From Diphasiastrum complanatum (taxonomy: Eukaryota; Streptophyta; Lycopodiopsida; Lycopodiales; Lycopodiaceae), in the NCBI GenBank assembly GCA_029204225.1, contig CM055097.1, forward strand, positions 9,359,593 to 9,423,592: a DNA stretch of 64,000 nt. The letters run 5' to 3'. The notes under the pieces are model-generated. The model ran no database searches and had not been told where the DNA came from. It was given only the letters and a program-made list of their open reading frames with translations. Made by a program: the position numbers and the translations under genes. This document shows, piece after piece, positions 46,994-58,620 of the stretch (positions are counted from its first letter, which is position 1; every line of letters starts with the position of its first letter).

Positions 46994-47430
46994 AAGGTTT
47001 TTTTTTTTAAGCACTTGTTGATACTAAAATATGATACTATCATGGAGGTATGTTCCATGAATAGCATAGATCATAGACCAAGTAAGGCGTTGATTATTGA
47101 AAGAGAGAGTTAAATTAGCAATAATCAACGTGTAGATTGTTTTACGACTACTTTCTACATTTGATGGTGACACGTTTTACCTAGCTCTAGAACTATCAGG
47201 CCAATTCTTTTACGAGCCTATATTGAGTACATAAGTTGCTTCTCTTTGTACTTGTGAGTTTGAATATACAATTGTTGGAGAGCAATTCTGTTGTGTCTTG
47301 GCTTGAAGCACTTGATATTGTGCTGTAGTGATTGAATTGATCGTTTTGTATCGTATTGTCAACTGCTATCTCTTCTTTATTTTTGTCGAATTCACGATTT
47401 TTTGAGTGATTGCTCAAGCTTGTTATCATG
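46994..47430 (+). other. Possible 3' LTR of the deleted copia
   Basis: TGTTCCATGAATAGC at 47051 follows CATGGAGGTA, a weak polypurine tract. The stretch to about 47429 ends ..GTTATCA. There is no second copy to confirm it. An inverted pair GTTGATTATT / AATAATCAAC lies at about 47086-47131. Confidence 0.35.
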
Positions 47431-47625
47431 ATTGGACACCCCTAGATTTGCACCTCTCATCATGGTTGGACCTCATGATTTCCACCTAACAATTTGATTG
47501 GGCCTCATGATGTGCACCTCTAAACAAGATTGTTCCACAGGTGATGCACCTCTTAAAGTGATTGGCCTTGTGATCTACACCTTTAAATGTGATTGGACCA
47601 AATGGATGCATTTCAATCCTAACAT
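47425..47625 (+). repeat. Degenerate tandem repeat (TGATTGGAC...CTCATGAT...CACCT)
   Basis: About six diverged units of 30-40 bp, each with TGATTGG or TGGTTGG followed by CC.CATGAT or similar and a CACCT word. Spacing is irregular. No coding sense. Confidence 0.65.
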
Positions 47626-47639
47626 TATGTGACAAATGT

Positions 47640-47939
47640 CACTATCTTACTAGAACTCGAGTTTAAGGCCTATTGACTATTCAAACTCAACATAAATGAA
47701 CTAGAATGATTAGGCCTACCCTCCACATTGGGAAGATGCTCCACACATGTGAGATTTACATATGTACATAATGATGGGCAAATATCAAGCTAAATTTTGC
47801 TAAATATTCACACTCCTCAAAAATTAGCTTGATTACTATCTTAGATCTACTCAAAACTTAAGGACATGAGTGTAATGGACCCTCACAAGCGGCTCCCACA
47901 CCCCTCCATAAACTAGCTTGATGAGTTGACTGGTCTAGT
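47640..47939. other. No feature recognised
   Basis: AT-rich sequence directly downstream (minus strand) of copia-C RT. It could be the RNase H end and LTR of that element in decayed form; I see no motif that proves it. Confidence 0.3.
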
Positions 47940-50420
47940 GCAAACCATCACATACATGAGAGATCCGATAATGGAATGATATAGATTATCTCTCATCTGC
48001 TCCTTTTTCTCTTTTGATTGAGGACATTGCTCCTTTTAGAATTTTTAACCTAGATCCATAGGTGAGTAGATGAATTTGCAATTCATTACATTGTATTTAA
48101 TAAGCATATTAAAAATATACTTTTTTTGAGTGATATATAACAATCTCTTCTATAGGTCTTTGTGAATCTAGATTCCAAGATAGTAATGAGCCTCACCTAC
48201 TAGGTCTGTCATATTGAATATTAAAAACATCTTTTTGACATCCTTTATAAGATAGATATTATTGCTACACAAGAATGTATCATCAACATATAGTGATAAT
48301 AAGATTATTGCATGGTCTTGAAGTAAACATTCGAATCTACAAAGCTTGGTTCAAATCCATCTCGAATGAGAAAAAAAATTATTTTATGAAACTATGCTTG
48401 AGTAGTTTGCAAGCCATAAAGAGTGGAATTCACATACATTATCTTCTTTGCCATTGATTACATAACCTTTTGGTTGCATCATGTACATATCTTCTTCAAT
48501 AACTCCATTTACAAATTCTTGTTGATGTTCTAGGAGATAATAAAGGCTGAATTTCATGATCTTGTTGTTGTTGTTTATTGAATAGTAATATCTTGATTTG
48601 AGTCACTATCTATCAGTTAGTTATTTCTTGAAATATTTGAATCTAAAATCCAAATTTCAAATGTGTCGACAACAAGAGTAATTTGTGATTCTTCTTGAAC
48701 TATACTCTCGCCCTTCAGGTCAATAAATCAATCTTCAAGAAATATAACTTCTATCCTTTTAAAAATCTTTGGGAAAGTGGGATCATACAACTTATAGGCT
48801 TTATTCGAAGAAGCATAACCAATAAAAATTATTTTGACATTATTGGAGTCCAACGTTTTCTTGGTCACCTTCAAGATTTGCGCATAGGCAATACACATGG
48901 AAACTCTGAGGTTTTTCAATGATAGTTTGGAGCCTGTCCAAATTTCCTAAGGTGTCTGGTTTGAGAGGCCTTTAGTTGAACTTATGTTTCAAATATAAGC
49001 TGATGTGGATACAACTTCAGCCCATTATTGTTTGGGAAGAGCTGTGTGAGCAAGCTGCACTTTGTAGATTTGACTACGATTCATTATTCCTCTCAGCAAT
49101 TCTATTGGATTGAAGAGAATAAGGAGTGATAAACTGGTGTTCAATGTCTTTGCTAAGACAATATTCCTTGAATTCTTTTGAGATGAGTACTTTCGATTGT
49201 TATTAGTACTTAATACCTTGATTCTTTTAGCAATTTCAATTTCAGCACGCTCCTTGAAGATTTTGAAGAAGTTTAATGCATATAATTTAACCTTCATATT
49301 TATACAGTTGTTCTTTTTGAAAAATCATCAATGAATGTAGAAAAAATCTTGCACCTACTAGAGATAATGGTTGCGTTGGGCCACATATATTATCATACAA
49401 ATTTGACAGACTGATATATTGACCTTCTTATCTAGATAGTCGAGATCATGTGTATCACAATTACAATGAAAAAGTTTATATAGAGATATGTGTCTTTGTT
49501 CGAGTGCAAGAATTCTATTTAAATACATTGGTTAGATTCAAATTCTACTTTATTCCCTAGATCTGTAATTCTACTGATAGATAGCAAGTTCAATTGAGAT
49601 TAGATACATGAAAAACTTTAGAGAGTAGCTTGAATTTATCATTTTACAATCTAGTAGTAACTTCACCTTCAATTAAATGTAAACTATTATTACTAAGGTG
49701 AATGAACTTCTGGGTACTGAAAGATGATATGACTAGGTGACTCATCATGTGTCGAGTGACACCGAAATCAAGAAACCATATTGCATTATTGTGTGTATCC
49801 TTGTGATTAGCCATGAATGCGTCTTCACCCACAATGGGGGCTTGAGATGTCTCTGTAGTTACATTTGCTTCTTCACTTGACTGCTTCTTTTTGTTGTTGT
49901 TGAAGTTCAATATTTTGTTGTCTTGGATCTCTCAATTTTTGCACTTGTAGTACTTATAGAGCATCTTTTTTTTCTTCGACTATGGATTTGTTTGTTGGTC
50001 TTGATTCTGAGCTACCTTTTGATTCTGATTTGGTATGGATCATTTGTTGTCTTTCTTCTTTTGCTTCTTTGAATCTTTGTTCGAATATAACATATGCGAA
50101 TTAGTAATAGAAGATGTGGAAGTTCATTTTCTTCGAATACCAGGAAGACTTAGATCTGAGTGAGTTGAAATCATCATCACCCAGTTCATGTATGCATATG
50201 ACATGCTAGATAATAATGTCATGATCTCATCTTGATCATCGTGATCCAATAGCTATCATTTAATACAAGAGAGTCTTAAACTGTTTATTGTGATTTTGTA
50301 AGGAATCACCAATGGACATTTTAAGTGAGAAGAATTTTCTTCTAAAATGTAATTTAAAAATCACTTCTCTCATGTCATATAGTGTGCTAAGTATATCTCA
50401 TAATTTATTTGAAGTTTGAG
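47940..50420 (-). pseudogene. copia-C gag-protease-integrase-RT relic
   Basis: Minus strand, high to low. Gag MSIGDSLQNHNKQFKTLL (about 50320) and LGDDDFNSLRS, then a decayed knuckle around 49940. Protease WFLDFGVTRHMMSH (about 49790), in which the DSG triad reads DFG. Integrase pieces KRIKVLSTNNNRKYSS (about 49215), where the usual TDNGGEY has lost its catalytic Asp. C-terminus KIIFIGYASSNKAYKLYD (about 48830). RT palm and thumb remnants from 48450 to 47940 parallel the better copy at 24466-25451. Numerous stops. Confidence 0.8.
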
Positions 50421-50432
50421 CTTGAGTTACAT

Positions 50433-50649
50433 AATAGATATGAGTATCAATTATATCAAGCTAAGTCTAAAAGGAAGGGAGATCCATTTTTCCTCCCTCC
50501 TTGGACCCATGGAGAACTCCATTTTAAGTTTAGGACTTGCTAATAGATATGAGTATCAATTATATCAAGCTAAGTCTAAAAGGGAGGGAGATCAATTTTT
50601 CCTCCCTCCTTGGACCCATGGAGAACTCCATTTTAAGTTTAGGACTTGC
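50433..50649 (+). repeat. 109 bp tandem duplication upstream of the PFP gene
   Basis: Two units, 50433-50541 and 50542-50649, both starting AATAGATATGAG and ending AGGACTTGC. They differ at only about three positions, so the duplication is recent. Confidence 0.9.
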
Positions 50650-50687
50650 GAAGCCCCGTAGTGTGAAACCGGCCTTAGTCTCTTACT

Positions 50688-50865
50688 AATTTGCAAATAG
50701 ATTTGCAAAAAAGAAAAAAGGAAAAAAGAAAATCTTGAGAGTTGAGAGTGGCACATTGTACTTATTGATTTGCAAATAGATTTGCCAAAAAAAAAAAAGG
50801 GAAAAAAAGAAAAGAATCACAAAAGGAATCACGGATTCTCCATCTTGAGGGTTGAGAGTGGCAAA
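50688..50865 (+). repeat. Second direct repeat, purine-rich, upstream of the PFP gene
   Basis: TTTGCAAATAGATTTGC, then an A/G-rich run, then a TTGAGRGTTGAGAGTGGCA word occur at 50688-50753 and 50766-50862. The second copy carries an extra 30 bp or so. Confidence 0.75.
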
Positions 50866-50874
50866 TGAATAAGT

Positions 50875-50881
50875 TATAAAA
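50875..50881 (+). promoter_or_regulatory. Candidate TATA box of PFP-alpha gene
   Basis: TATAAAA lies 166 bp before the proposed start codon and would give a 5' UTR of about 135 nt. Other AT-rich words nearby (TTAATAAAAG at 50936) are alternatives. Confidence 0.35.
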
Positions 50882-51046
50882 CACTGAATTAGTTTCTTAT
50901 TGTAATTGTTTGTATCTTAGTTTCTTGTTGTATTTTAATAAAAGATTGCTTCTTATTTTTTTTATATGATAGGACACCTACCCTGGGTTCTTCTTATCTC
51001 TTCAGACGATCGTCATACAGAGCATAAACTAAAAAGCAAAGCACAG

Positions 51047-51136
51047 ATGGGGATGGGGATGGGGATGCAGCAGGAGCTGGAAGGTTTGCAAAAGCTGCGT
51101 AGCTTGTTTCGTCCCGAGATTCCCCCGCCATTGCAG
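51047..51136 (+). CDS. PFP-ALPHA: PFP alpha subunit, exon 1
   Basis: Thirty codons starting MGMGMGMQQELEG and ending LQKLRSLFRPEIPPPLQ. Known plant PFP-alpha proteins begin with a short variable tip and then a motif of the form LQxLRxxxxPxLPPxLQ, and the usual N-terminus has about this length; that fixes the start at 51047, although the frame is open upstream to an ATG at 50966. The exon ends CAG before GTCGTA, phase 0. PFP makes fructose-1,6-bisphosphate from fructose-6-phosphate using pyrophosphate in the cytosol, reversibly; the alpha chain is the regulatory subunit activated by fructose-2,6-bisphosphate. The active-site exons lie beyond the window. Beta subunit is a less likely alternative. 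Confidence 0.75.
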
Positions 51137-52339
51137 GTCGTATGCTTTCGCTTTCCCTTTCTCAATCTTGCATGCTTCCACTTCACATCTGGCTGCCACT
51201 GGACTTTTGATCCTCATTTCCTGTAACGCATTCTGCTTCTTGCAGTTCTGTATCGTAGATGTATGTTTGGCTTCTTCATTTTCAGGCCTTCTTGTTACAA
51301 ATGATCACATAGAGAGCGAGATCCTTGATGCTTGCTCAATGTTCCTTGCAGAAAGCCTGATATTAGCACTCATCGTTTAGTAAAAGAAAGTATGAAGTTC
51401 CTTTTGAGGTTTTCCCCTGTAACGTAATAATTTTGAGGTGTTGGATAAGTCGTCATTTACTAAAATGCAACCATTTCCCACTCTCCTGTTACATTATGAA
51501 ATGATTTACACGATATCTACACTATTTTAGTAATAGAAACTACAATTATTTCGAGGGCACTTCTATACGGCAAGCGCAACGAGTTTTTCGTCAAACGAAT
51601 CCTTTCTTTCCACTCTGCTACAAAATAGGTACATCGAGTGTACAAAATTCTCTGACGTATTGAAATCTCCTGCGAGTGATTGGGAACGATGTAGATCTAT
51701 TCGTTGCAACGCGCAGTACTCATTCTGTTAAAATATATGACTATCTTTTTCGTCTTCATCAGCTTTGTAAAATTTTGGGAGACAAATTGCTCAAAGAAGT
51801 GATACTCATTGAAACATGAACTTGTCAAACGCTGATGACAAGCGGTGCTGTCGGATCAGATAAGTTTCTCATACAGACGGAAGGTTGATGAAATTCTTAG
51901 TTATTATCCGCACTACGCTGATTGGATATTCGGAAGCATCCCTTTACATATTTTGTTCCGTTAATATTCATGTTAATGGTAAATATAGATGTACGCCTAT
52001 TAGACAAAAGTTTTGCAGAAGATAAGAAACTTACAAACGTTCTGCATCAGAATAGTTCTTTAACGAATAAAATCAAGATGCAATGAAATATGAGAATTAT
52101 CATGCAATGATATCATAGAACTATTGAAAATGTCAGCGAACGGTGCTGCGAATGAAGAACTGATTATAAAATAGACTGGTTTCAAGTTAGCCACGTTCAG
52201 AATTACAACAACTGAGATGCTCGATTTTCTTGCTCACACACAATGAGAAGCTAAGCTTCTTTAATGGAAATCCGTCAGTCTTCAGTTATGCTGCCTGTGG
52301 CCTTGGACACTTCCGAAATAGTCAACTATGCTGAAAATC

Positions 52340-54550
52340 AACAATCATGCAATTCAAGAGTTGGATGGTTCAAGAGCCAACGCCGCAAGTAGAAAATCGT
52401 TCACTGGGAGTCATAGACAGTTTGGAGCTAATCCCTTTAGCTTCCAGCACTCCCACTCGATGAGCAAATATGTTGACACTCATGTTTTTGATCATGATTT
52501 TGTGCTTTGTTTTCCAAGGCCTTTGGTGAACGTCCATTGTCATTTAGTTTCTTTGGTCCCAGGTTCGAGCCTCCCCTTGGAAACCAAGAAGCATTTAGCT
52601 TATTTGACTTGATCTCAGAAGATTCCAGTCTATAGCCACTTGTCGTTTTAAAATTTCTGAAAATACTGCTGACTGCACACCGAAGCTTTGTTCATGATTT
52701 TGACATCAATAGGCGCACTTTTCCAAAAAGCACATGCAATCTCAGACCTTGTGCCAACCATGACATAGATGTGACCATTATGGAACTTTGATATCGTACT
52801 ACAGTTCTGTACTTCATCACATATGCAATGCTTGGAGACATGACCTTTGAAAGCTTCTGGCTGGCACTGAAAGGTGTCTCTGCAGGTTGTCAGTTCTCCA
52901 TGTTGAACCTGAACATGAAGTGCTTGACATACTGACCATTAAGGTAGTCGTAACTTTTGAGAGTTTTTGATCTCTTTCTTACTCAAGCGCCATAGATAAG
53001 ATGTCTCTCTTCAAGAACATCAAAACCAAAGGCTCCCAAGACTTTCAGAGCTTATCCAAATATTCTGAGCAAGTTCTCAGAAAGGTTAGAGAAAAGGTCG
53101 TCGACATCAATCACTATGAACATGATTATATTTGTGTTTTGCTATATAGACTATGTCCAGCAAAACATCCCTGAAACCTTCCTCTAGAAGTTACTACTTT
53201 ACTTGTTTATGCTAAGCATGTGGTAATTGCTTTGGCATGCACAATCACCTTGGGAAGACATACAAACTTCTTTTTCGTTTTAGGAAATATCATTTAGGCG
53301 GTTCCGTGCAGTTATCACGAGGCTCACCATCAAGAGAAGCTGCTTTTATGCTCATTTGGTGATCCTGCATATTTCCAATTGCAACTATTGCAAGTAGTCT
53401 GCATATAGATGTAAAATAGCACTTGAATGAAAGGTTCCCTAATATCAGCTTGGGTGTACTTTTTGGTTTCCACCCTTGCCTTGTCTTCTCTATGTTGCCT
53501 TTTGCTTTCCATTTGACGATGCAGGCCCATTTGCTATGGTCTGTTTACTTGCTTTGAATATCTAAATAAAACCCATGTTCTAGTGAAATTAGTGACCTAT
53601 GTGCCTCATTTTTTTTGGCTTTCACCCATTCTTCAATACCATTTTGCTGAAGTGTCTCTTAAGTTTTGTCACTTAACACCAACAACAAAATTAGTCAACC
53701 AGCTTGATTGAAGGTCTCCACACAATGTAAGAAAATAGCAGCAAAGACTTGAGAGGTTTTGTAGGTGCACAAATTGTGGCATAAATTAGCCTTGAACTTG
53801 CCTTTGCTTGCGCACCCTTCTTTGTGGACAAATCTCGCTTTGCATTTGCTTTCTATGCACACACCACTTACAAAACTCCATTTCATTTGTTCTTTCAAGG
53901 TTAAAATGGTGAAAACATTCTTGGGGTTTTACAAGGTGTATATTTTGCACAACAAATGACCAAGTTGTTGATGCCACAACTTCAAATACTAGCTATAGAA
54001 GTTTTCTACAACACCTTGGTGATTTGTTCCCTTGCTGATTCTGTATTAATTTTTCCCTTGAAAAGGTATTATAATGCATTGAAATGCCATCTTTCACTTG
54101 AGTATGTTCTTTTCAGGTGTAAGGACACAACGTACATATCTTTTTGAAGACTTTTTCCTTCTCAGGTTGAAGAGTTGAACATGCTTGTCACCTATGCAAG
54201 ATGCAATATATATACCACACATTTGATACTACTACCTTTGTTGAAACAGGCAATCGTTTAGTCTTAATGGAAGCACGTTTTAGCTTCTTGATTTTTACTC
54301 TACTTTTGGGCTTGTATTGAGTCACTAGCATTCTTCTTGTAGTAACAAGCAATAAGGCAACTTCATGGCATGAAATATATCATCTTTTCCTTTATTTACT
54401 CCATCTTTCTTCAGAGAGTTAGTGGTGTGTTTTTTATTGTTGGCCTCTCTCCTTTTTGCACATGTTCCCGTGCATCAAACAAGGACATACGAGAAGGTTA
54501 TGTTTCTTCGTACTACCTGAAACTTGAAGCTTTGTCATACATGTCATTCT
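52340..54550 (-). pseudogene. copia RT-RNase H relic inside PFP intron 1
   Basis: Minus strand. The RT start region at about 53640-53550 reads WVKAKKNEAHRSL and KWKAKGN. The fingers at about 53390-53290 include HQMSIKAASLDGEP in place of HQMDVKAAFLNGE. The palm at about 53110 has VIDVDDLF, keeping DVDD. At about 52930-52890 QPAETPFSASQKLSK is the TP..KLS thumb end, and MVGTRSEIACA at about 52760 begins the RNase H linker. Above 53700 there is decayed upstream pol. Frames change every 50-100 bp, so this is an old insertion. Confidence 0.65.
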
Positions 54551-55199
54551 CCTTTGATATCTAAGCTTCAACTTGTTTGTCGATTACTACTACTATTGTT
54601 TCCACCTGGTTCAGAATCGACCTTTTTTGAATCAGATGAAAAAATGTCTAATGTAATATGTATAATGTCTACAACGTGTCTGAAATCTTATAGATGTTAG
54701 ATTGCTATCAAAAAAATACATTTCAAAATTCACTGTTGCTGGTAGAAAGCTGAAGCCATGGAACCATATTACAATTCAGTGTTCACAACATCACAAGTGC
54801 ACATGATAATGTTGAATGGACAACTTCAAACTTCACCAACCTGATTGCATGCCACTTAACATTGTAATCTATGATTTATTCATGATCCATCATCAAACAT
54901 CCATCGCACAAAACACTAGGTAAACATATGAATACAAATTAGAACATTTAAAAGCCAAAACAAAGAATCCCTGATGTGACAATCAAAGAATTGTTCCTTT
55001 TTTTTTTAGTTCGATTCTTTCCGGTTTGTGGAAACACTAACTACTACATGATCTACATCTCTTTGTCTGTTTTGGACCATCCTCTGAAGCCTCAAATCCT
55101 AGGCCTACTTTTCTTCGTTCCGTAACTTGACCAAGAATGTTAAGATTTGAGCAAAAAACTTATCCATTAAATGAGAAAGTTGGACTATGCTCACGATTG

Positions 55200-56200
55200 T
55201 TGTAAGCTTCCTATTGTCTTGATGCTCTTCATGGTGCTACTGTGATTAGTAAGATAGACTTGAAGAGTGGGTATCGTCAGGTTCTATAGAGCTTGTGAAG
55301 AGGATGTTCATAAAACTTCCTTCCGAACTCGGTTTGGTCACTATGAGTATCTTGTGATACCTGTTGGTTGAACTAATGCCCCAGCTACATTCATGATGTT
55401 GATGAATGATGTGCTCAGACCGTATATGGTAAGTTTGTTGTAAACTTTATTGTTGATATTTTTGACTTACAGTGCAGGTGAGGCCAAGCATGTGACCCAC
55501 CTTAGGACTGTGTTGTCTACCTTGAGGGAAAACAAATTGTTTGCTAATGCAAAAAAGAGTGAACTTTTTAAAAAGGAAATTGAGTATCTAGGTCATATTG
55601 TGACTGCTGATGGAGTAAGACCAGATCATAAGAAAGTTGCTATGATCGTGGTGACCGCATTGCAATCTTTCCTAGGATTGGCAATATATTATAGAAAATA
55701 TATTAAAGATTACTCCCGTATTGCAGCACCTTTGACTGATTTTTAGTTTGGTGAGTGGACTGAACTGCAGCAAGCAAGCTTGATCAGTTAAAGTAAGCTA
55801 TTGCTGATTGTGTCACTCTAAAAATTGTTGACCCTCTAAAACCCTATATCGCAAGAAAGTCACTTCAGCACATCGGAATTATCCAACTCATGAGAAAGAG
55901 TCGTTTGCCATAGTCCATGCATTAAAGGTATGGAGGCATTATTTGTACGGATCCAAGTTTTATGTGTACATTGATCATGATACCTTGAGGTATTTCTGCA
56001 AATAGCTCGATCTCAGAGGCTGATAGGCGAGATGGTTTTAACTTATGCATTCAGCTGGAAATTTGGTATAAGAAAGTGGGAAAACATAGAGTGGCTGATG
56101 CATTGTCTCGGACAGTGTATCGAATGTCATTTGTGGTCATTGAAAATGACCTATTAGTTGAGATAAAGAAGGCTCAACTAGAGGATCCTTAGTGTAAAAT
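55200..56200 (+). pseudogene. gypsy RT-RNase H relic inside PFP intron 1
   Basis: RT pieces: [18 protein letters not shown] (about 55316), NAPATFMMLMNDVL (about 55376) and, in place of FIDDILVYS, a decayed loop near 55455. Then HLRTVLSTLRENKLFANAKK and EYLGHIVTADGVRPD (55495-55625), LGLAIYYRKYIKDYS. RNase H: NYPTHEKESFAIVHALKVW (about 55880), HYLYGS and a VADALSR-like end near 56098. It lies in the same orientation as the host gene. Confidence 0.8.
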
Positions 56201-57984
56201 ATCATGATAAGAATAAGGATTGCATGTTTTGCAAGCAAAACAAGATTTCACACACTTGGATCTTATAAGTCATAATATCAAGGCAGGAAACAACGTCACA
56301 ATTTTTTTTGTGTGCATAATACACACAAACAAACCACCTTGCTAAACCTTGTACCATTCATATAGAAGTATGAGGACCTCAATACCATTCATTCACATTA
56401 CCTAGGAGTTGGTGAATGGTACAAGCACGTGCATGGCTGGAACATTGCTCTAGCCGCATGATGATGCTAGTGAGAGTCGACACTCTTGCTGGTGTTATAA
56501 GACATCGACAATCGTTAGTAGACGCTCAATCAAGCATGACTTTGTTGTCAATAGGTCCAGTGCACAAAGGCATGTCTTGATTGATTCTTAAGATGGGTGG
56601 TACCTAAACATTCATCATTTGGAGTGTGGTTGTCTTACAAAGATCACCTTATGGGATTCATTACTACGCGTATCAGAGCTACCAATTTTCATGTGCATGG
56701 TGCACATGTTTCTACCTAGCTTTTATTTTGTTTATTTTGTGACGTTTTTTTGCTTTTCAGATTTTGTATTTATAAGCTTGAATTTCATCAACCATAATTC
56801 CTTGAAAAAGCTTTTAGTTTAGTGCTGGAAATTTTAGTTTTCTTCTATCAAAATTTGTGTGTTAAAACCTTGTTCTGGAAGGTGTATTAGGCAGCCAATT
56901 TTAGTCTGTAAAAAGGTTTTTAGCAGTTTATTTTTCTGCAATTTGACTAATTAGCGAATCAGCAAAAAAAAATTAGACTAACTTAAAAACACTCAGTTTT
57001 AGGAGGTTTGGACAACTTGTTTACATAACATGAGATTGAAGAAATGTACGTTGGTTTTCTGCATAACAAAAAGGAGGTAGGCTCAAAACATGACAGGATT
57101 TTTTTCTAACAAGCATACCCTCTGCTCAAGGGGTAGCAGCTTGTTGGGGGCGGGGCTGCACATCCTTGCATATTACAGCACAGGGAGGAGGATACAGCAT
57201 GAGGAGGAATCTCCTCCCCCCCTCGGTTGCATTGTTGTTGTTCTTGCATTTTTTGGGGGGGGGTCAAAACCCACCACTTCTTCCTATTTTCATTTCATTT
57301 TTGAGTTCAGCTTTCGAGATTTCGAAATGCTTATGTTTCTCAAGTTAGTATCTCCTTACTTTAAAAGAAGCTTTTGCCATTTTTTCCCTTTAATCATCAC
57401 TTTGTCTCAATTATTCATGGAACCAATTATGGAGGACATTTAGGCACCTTCTACCCCGACAATGGTTGACATCGAGGAGATGGTGCAGGCAATTGATTTA
57501 TAGTACAGTAGTGAATTGTGAACATGAAAAACAACATGAACGGGACAAAAAGAGCTAAAGGCTATGAGCTAATTCAAGCAAACATCATTCGGGTTGTCAA
57601 CATTTTTAGTGCCATGTGCCATCATCTTGTGTTGCCTCGTGTCAAAGATCTAAGCATGGACCATGCTTGAGGTGGGATCCACCTATTTCGAGTCCATGGA
57701 TTATGCTAGTGAGAGCAGAGAGTGATGGTCAACGATATGGGACATCAGTTATTACTGGAGGCTTGACTAGGCATGACTTCGTGTCAACAACTCTAGTGCA
57801 TGGGAGTGAGTCAGTGACGACTCTACGAATGGGGGGTAAGTGTCACACATACTTTGAATCCCTTTGCCTAATGTAAATTGGAAATTGTAATCATTAAATC
57901 GTAAATGGCTAAGTTACCGGCCTATGGAAACAACTATAAATTGCAATGTAAATATCAGTTAAAGTGACCAATTTTGAGATGGTT

Positions 57985-58620
57985 AAGCAAACTCCAACAA
58001 TGTCAAATATTTCTCCCATTGCGATTGCTTAACAATTACGTATGCCCTAAGCCTGTCTATCTATGGTTTGGTTAACTCTCTATTTGACCATCCGTTTCAG
58101 GGTGATCAGTATTGCTCGTTCTCAACCGCACCTCAAGCTTATCCATTACGACAATCCAAAAATGAAACGTAAAGTGTGTATCTCGATCGGACACTATGGA
58201 TGATGGTAACCCATGAAGTCTGAACACATGTATGAATAGATCAGCCACCCCAAGCGCATCTATCTTTTTATGGGTTGGTATGAGATGAGCCATTTTTGTG
58301 AGTCTGTCAACCACAACCATTATGGCATCATGTTGAAGCTGCGTATGAGGCAAGTGTGTAATAAAGTCCACTGAAACACTCTCCCATCTTCCCTTTGGAA
58401 TAGGCAAAGGCTGTAACGATCTAGGAACTTTAATCCTTTCGACTGTGTTAATTTGACACTTAAAACAATGTGTCACATAACTATGGACATCTTTATTAAT
58501 CTTAAGCCACTAGAAATTACGAATTCATAAGTCTTATCCAAACCAGGATGAACTGCACTAGGGCTATCATGATAGGAATGCAAGATTTTCTTACGCAGCT
58601 CTACTACCAAACATAATTAT
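57985..58620 (-). pseudogene. gypsy integrase relic inside P intron 1
   Basis: Minus strand. Zinc domain remnant YHDSPSAVHPGLDKTYE (about 58560) and FKCQINTVERIK (about 58460). Core from 58476 to 58075: SVDFITHLP (first Asp), VDRLTKMAHLIPTHKK, SSIVSDRDTHF (second Asp) and TDHPETDGQIES. The frame then breaks just before the catalytic Glu, and the downstream LRAYVIVKQSQWEKYLTLLE helix is in another frame. It is the same lineage as the better copy at 62534-64000. Confidence 0.8.

Noticed and set aside
47086-47131. GTTGATTATT / AATAATCAAC inverted pair as a transposon end
   Set aside because: Only ten bases, AT-rich, no target duplication and no second end; it lies within a probable LTR.
50966-51046. 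An upstream in-frame ATG extending PFP exon 1 by 27 codons
   Set aside because: Family proteins begin close to the LQ..LR motif, and the 51047 start gives the usual N-terminal length. The extension has no conserved character.
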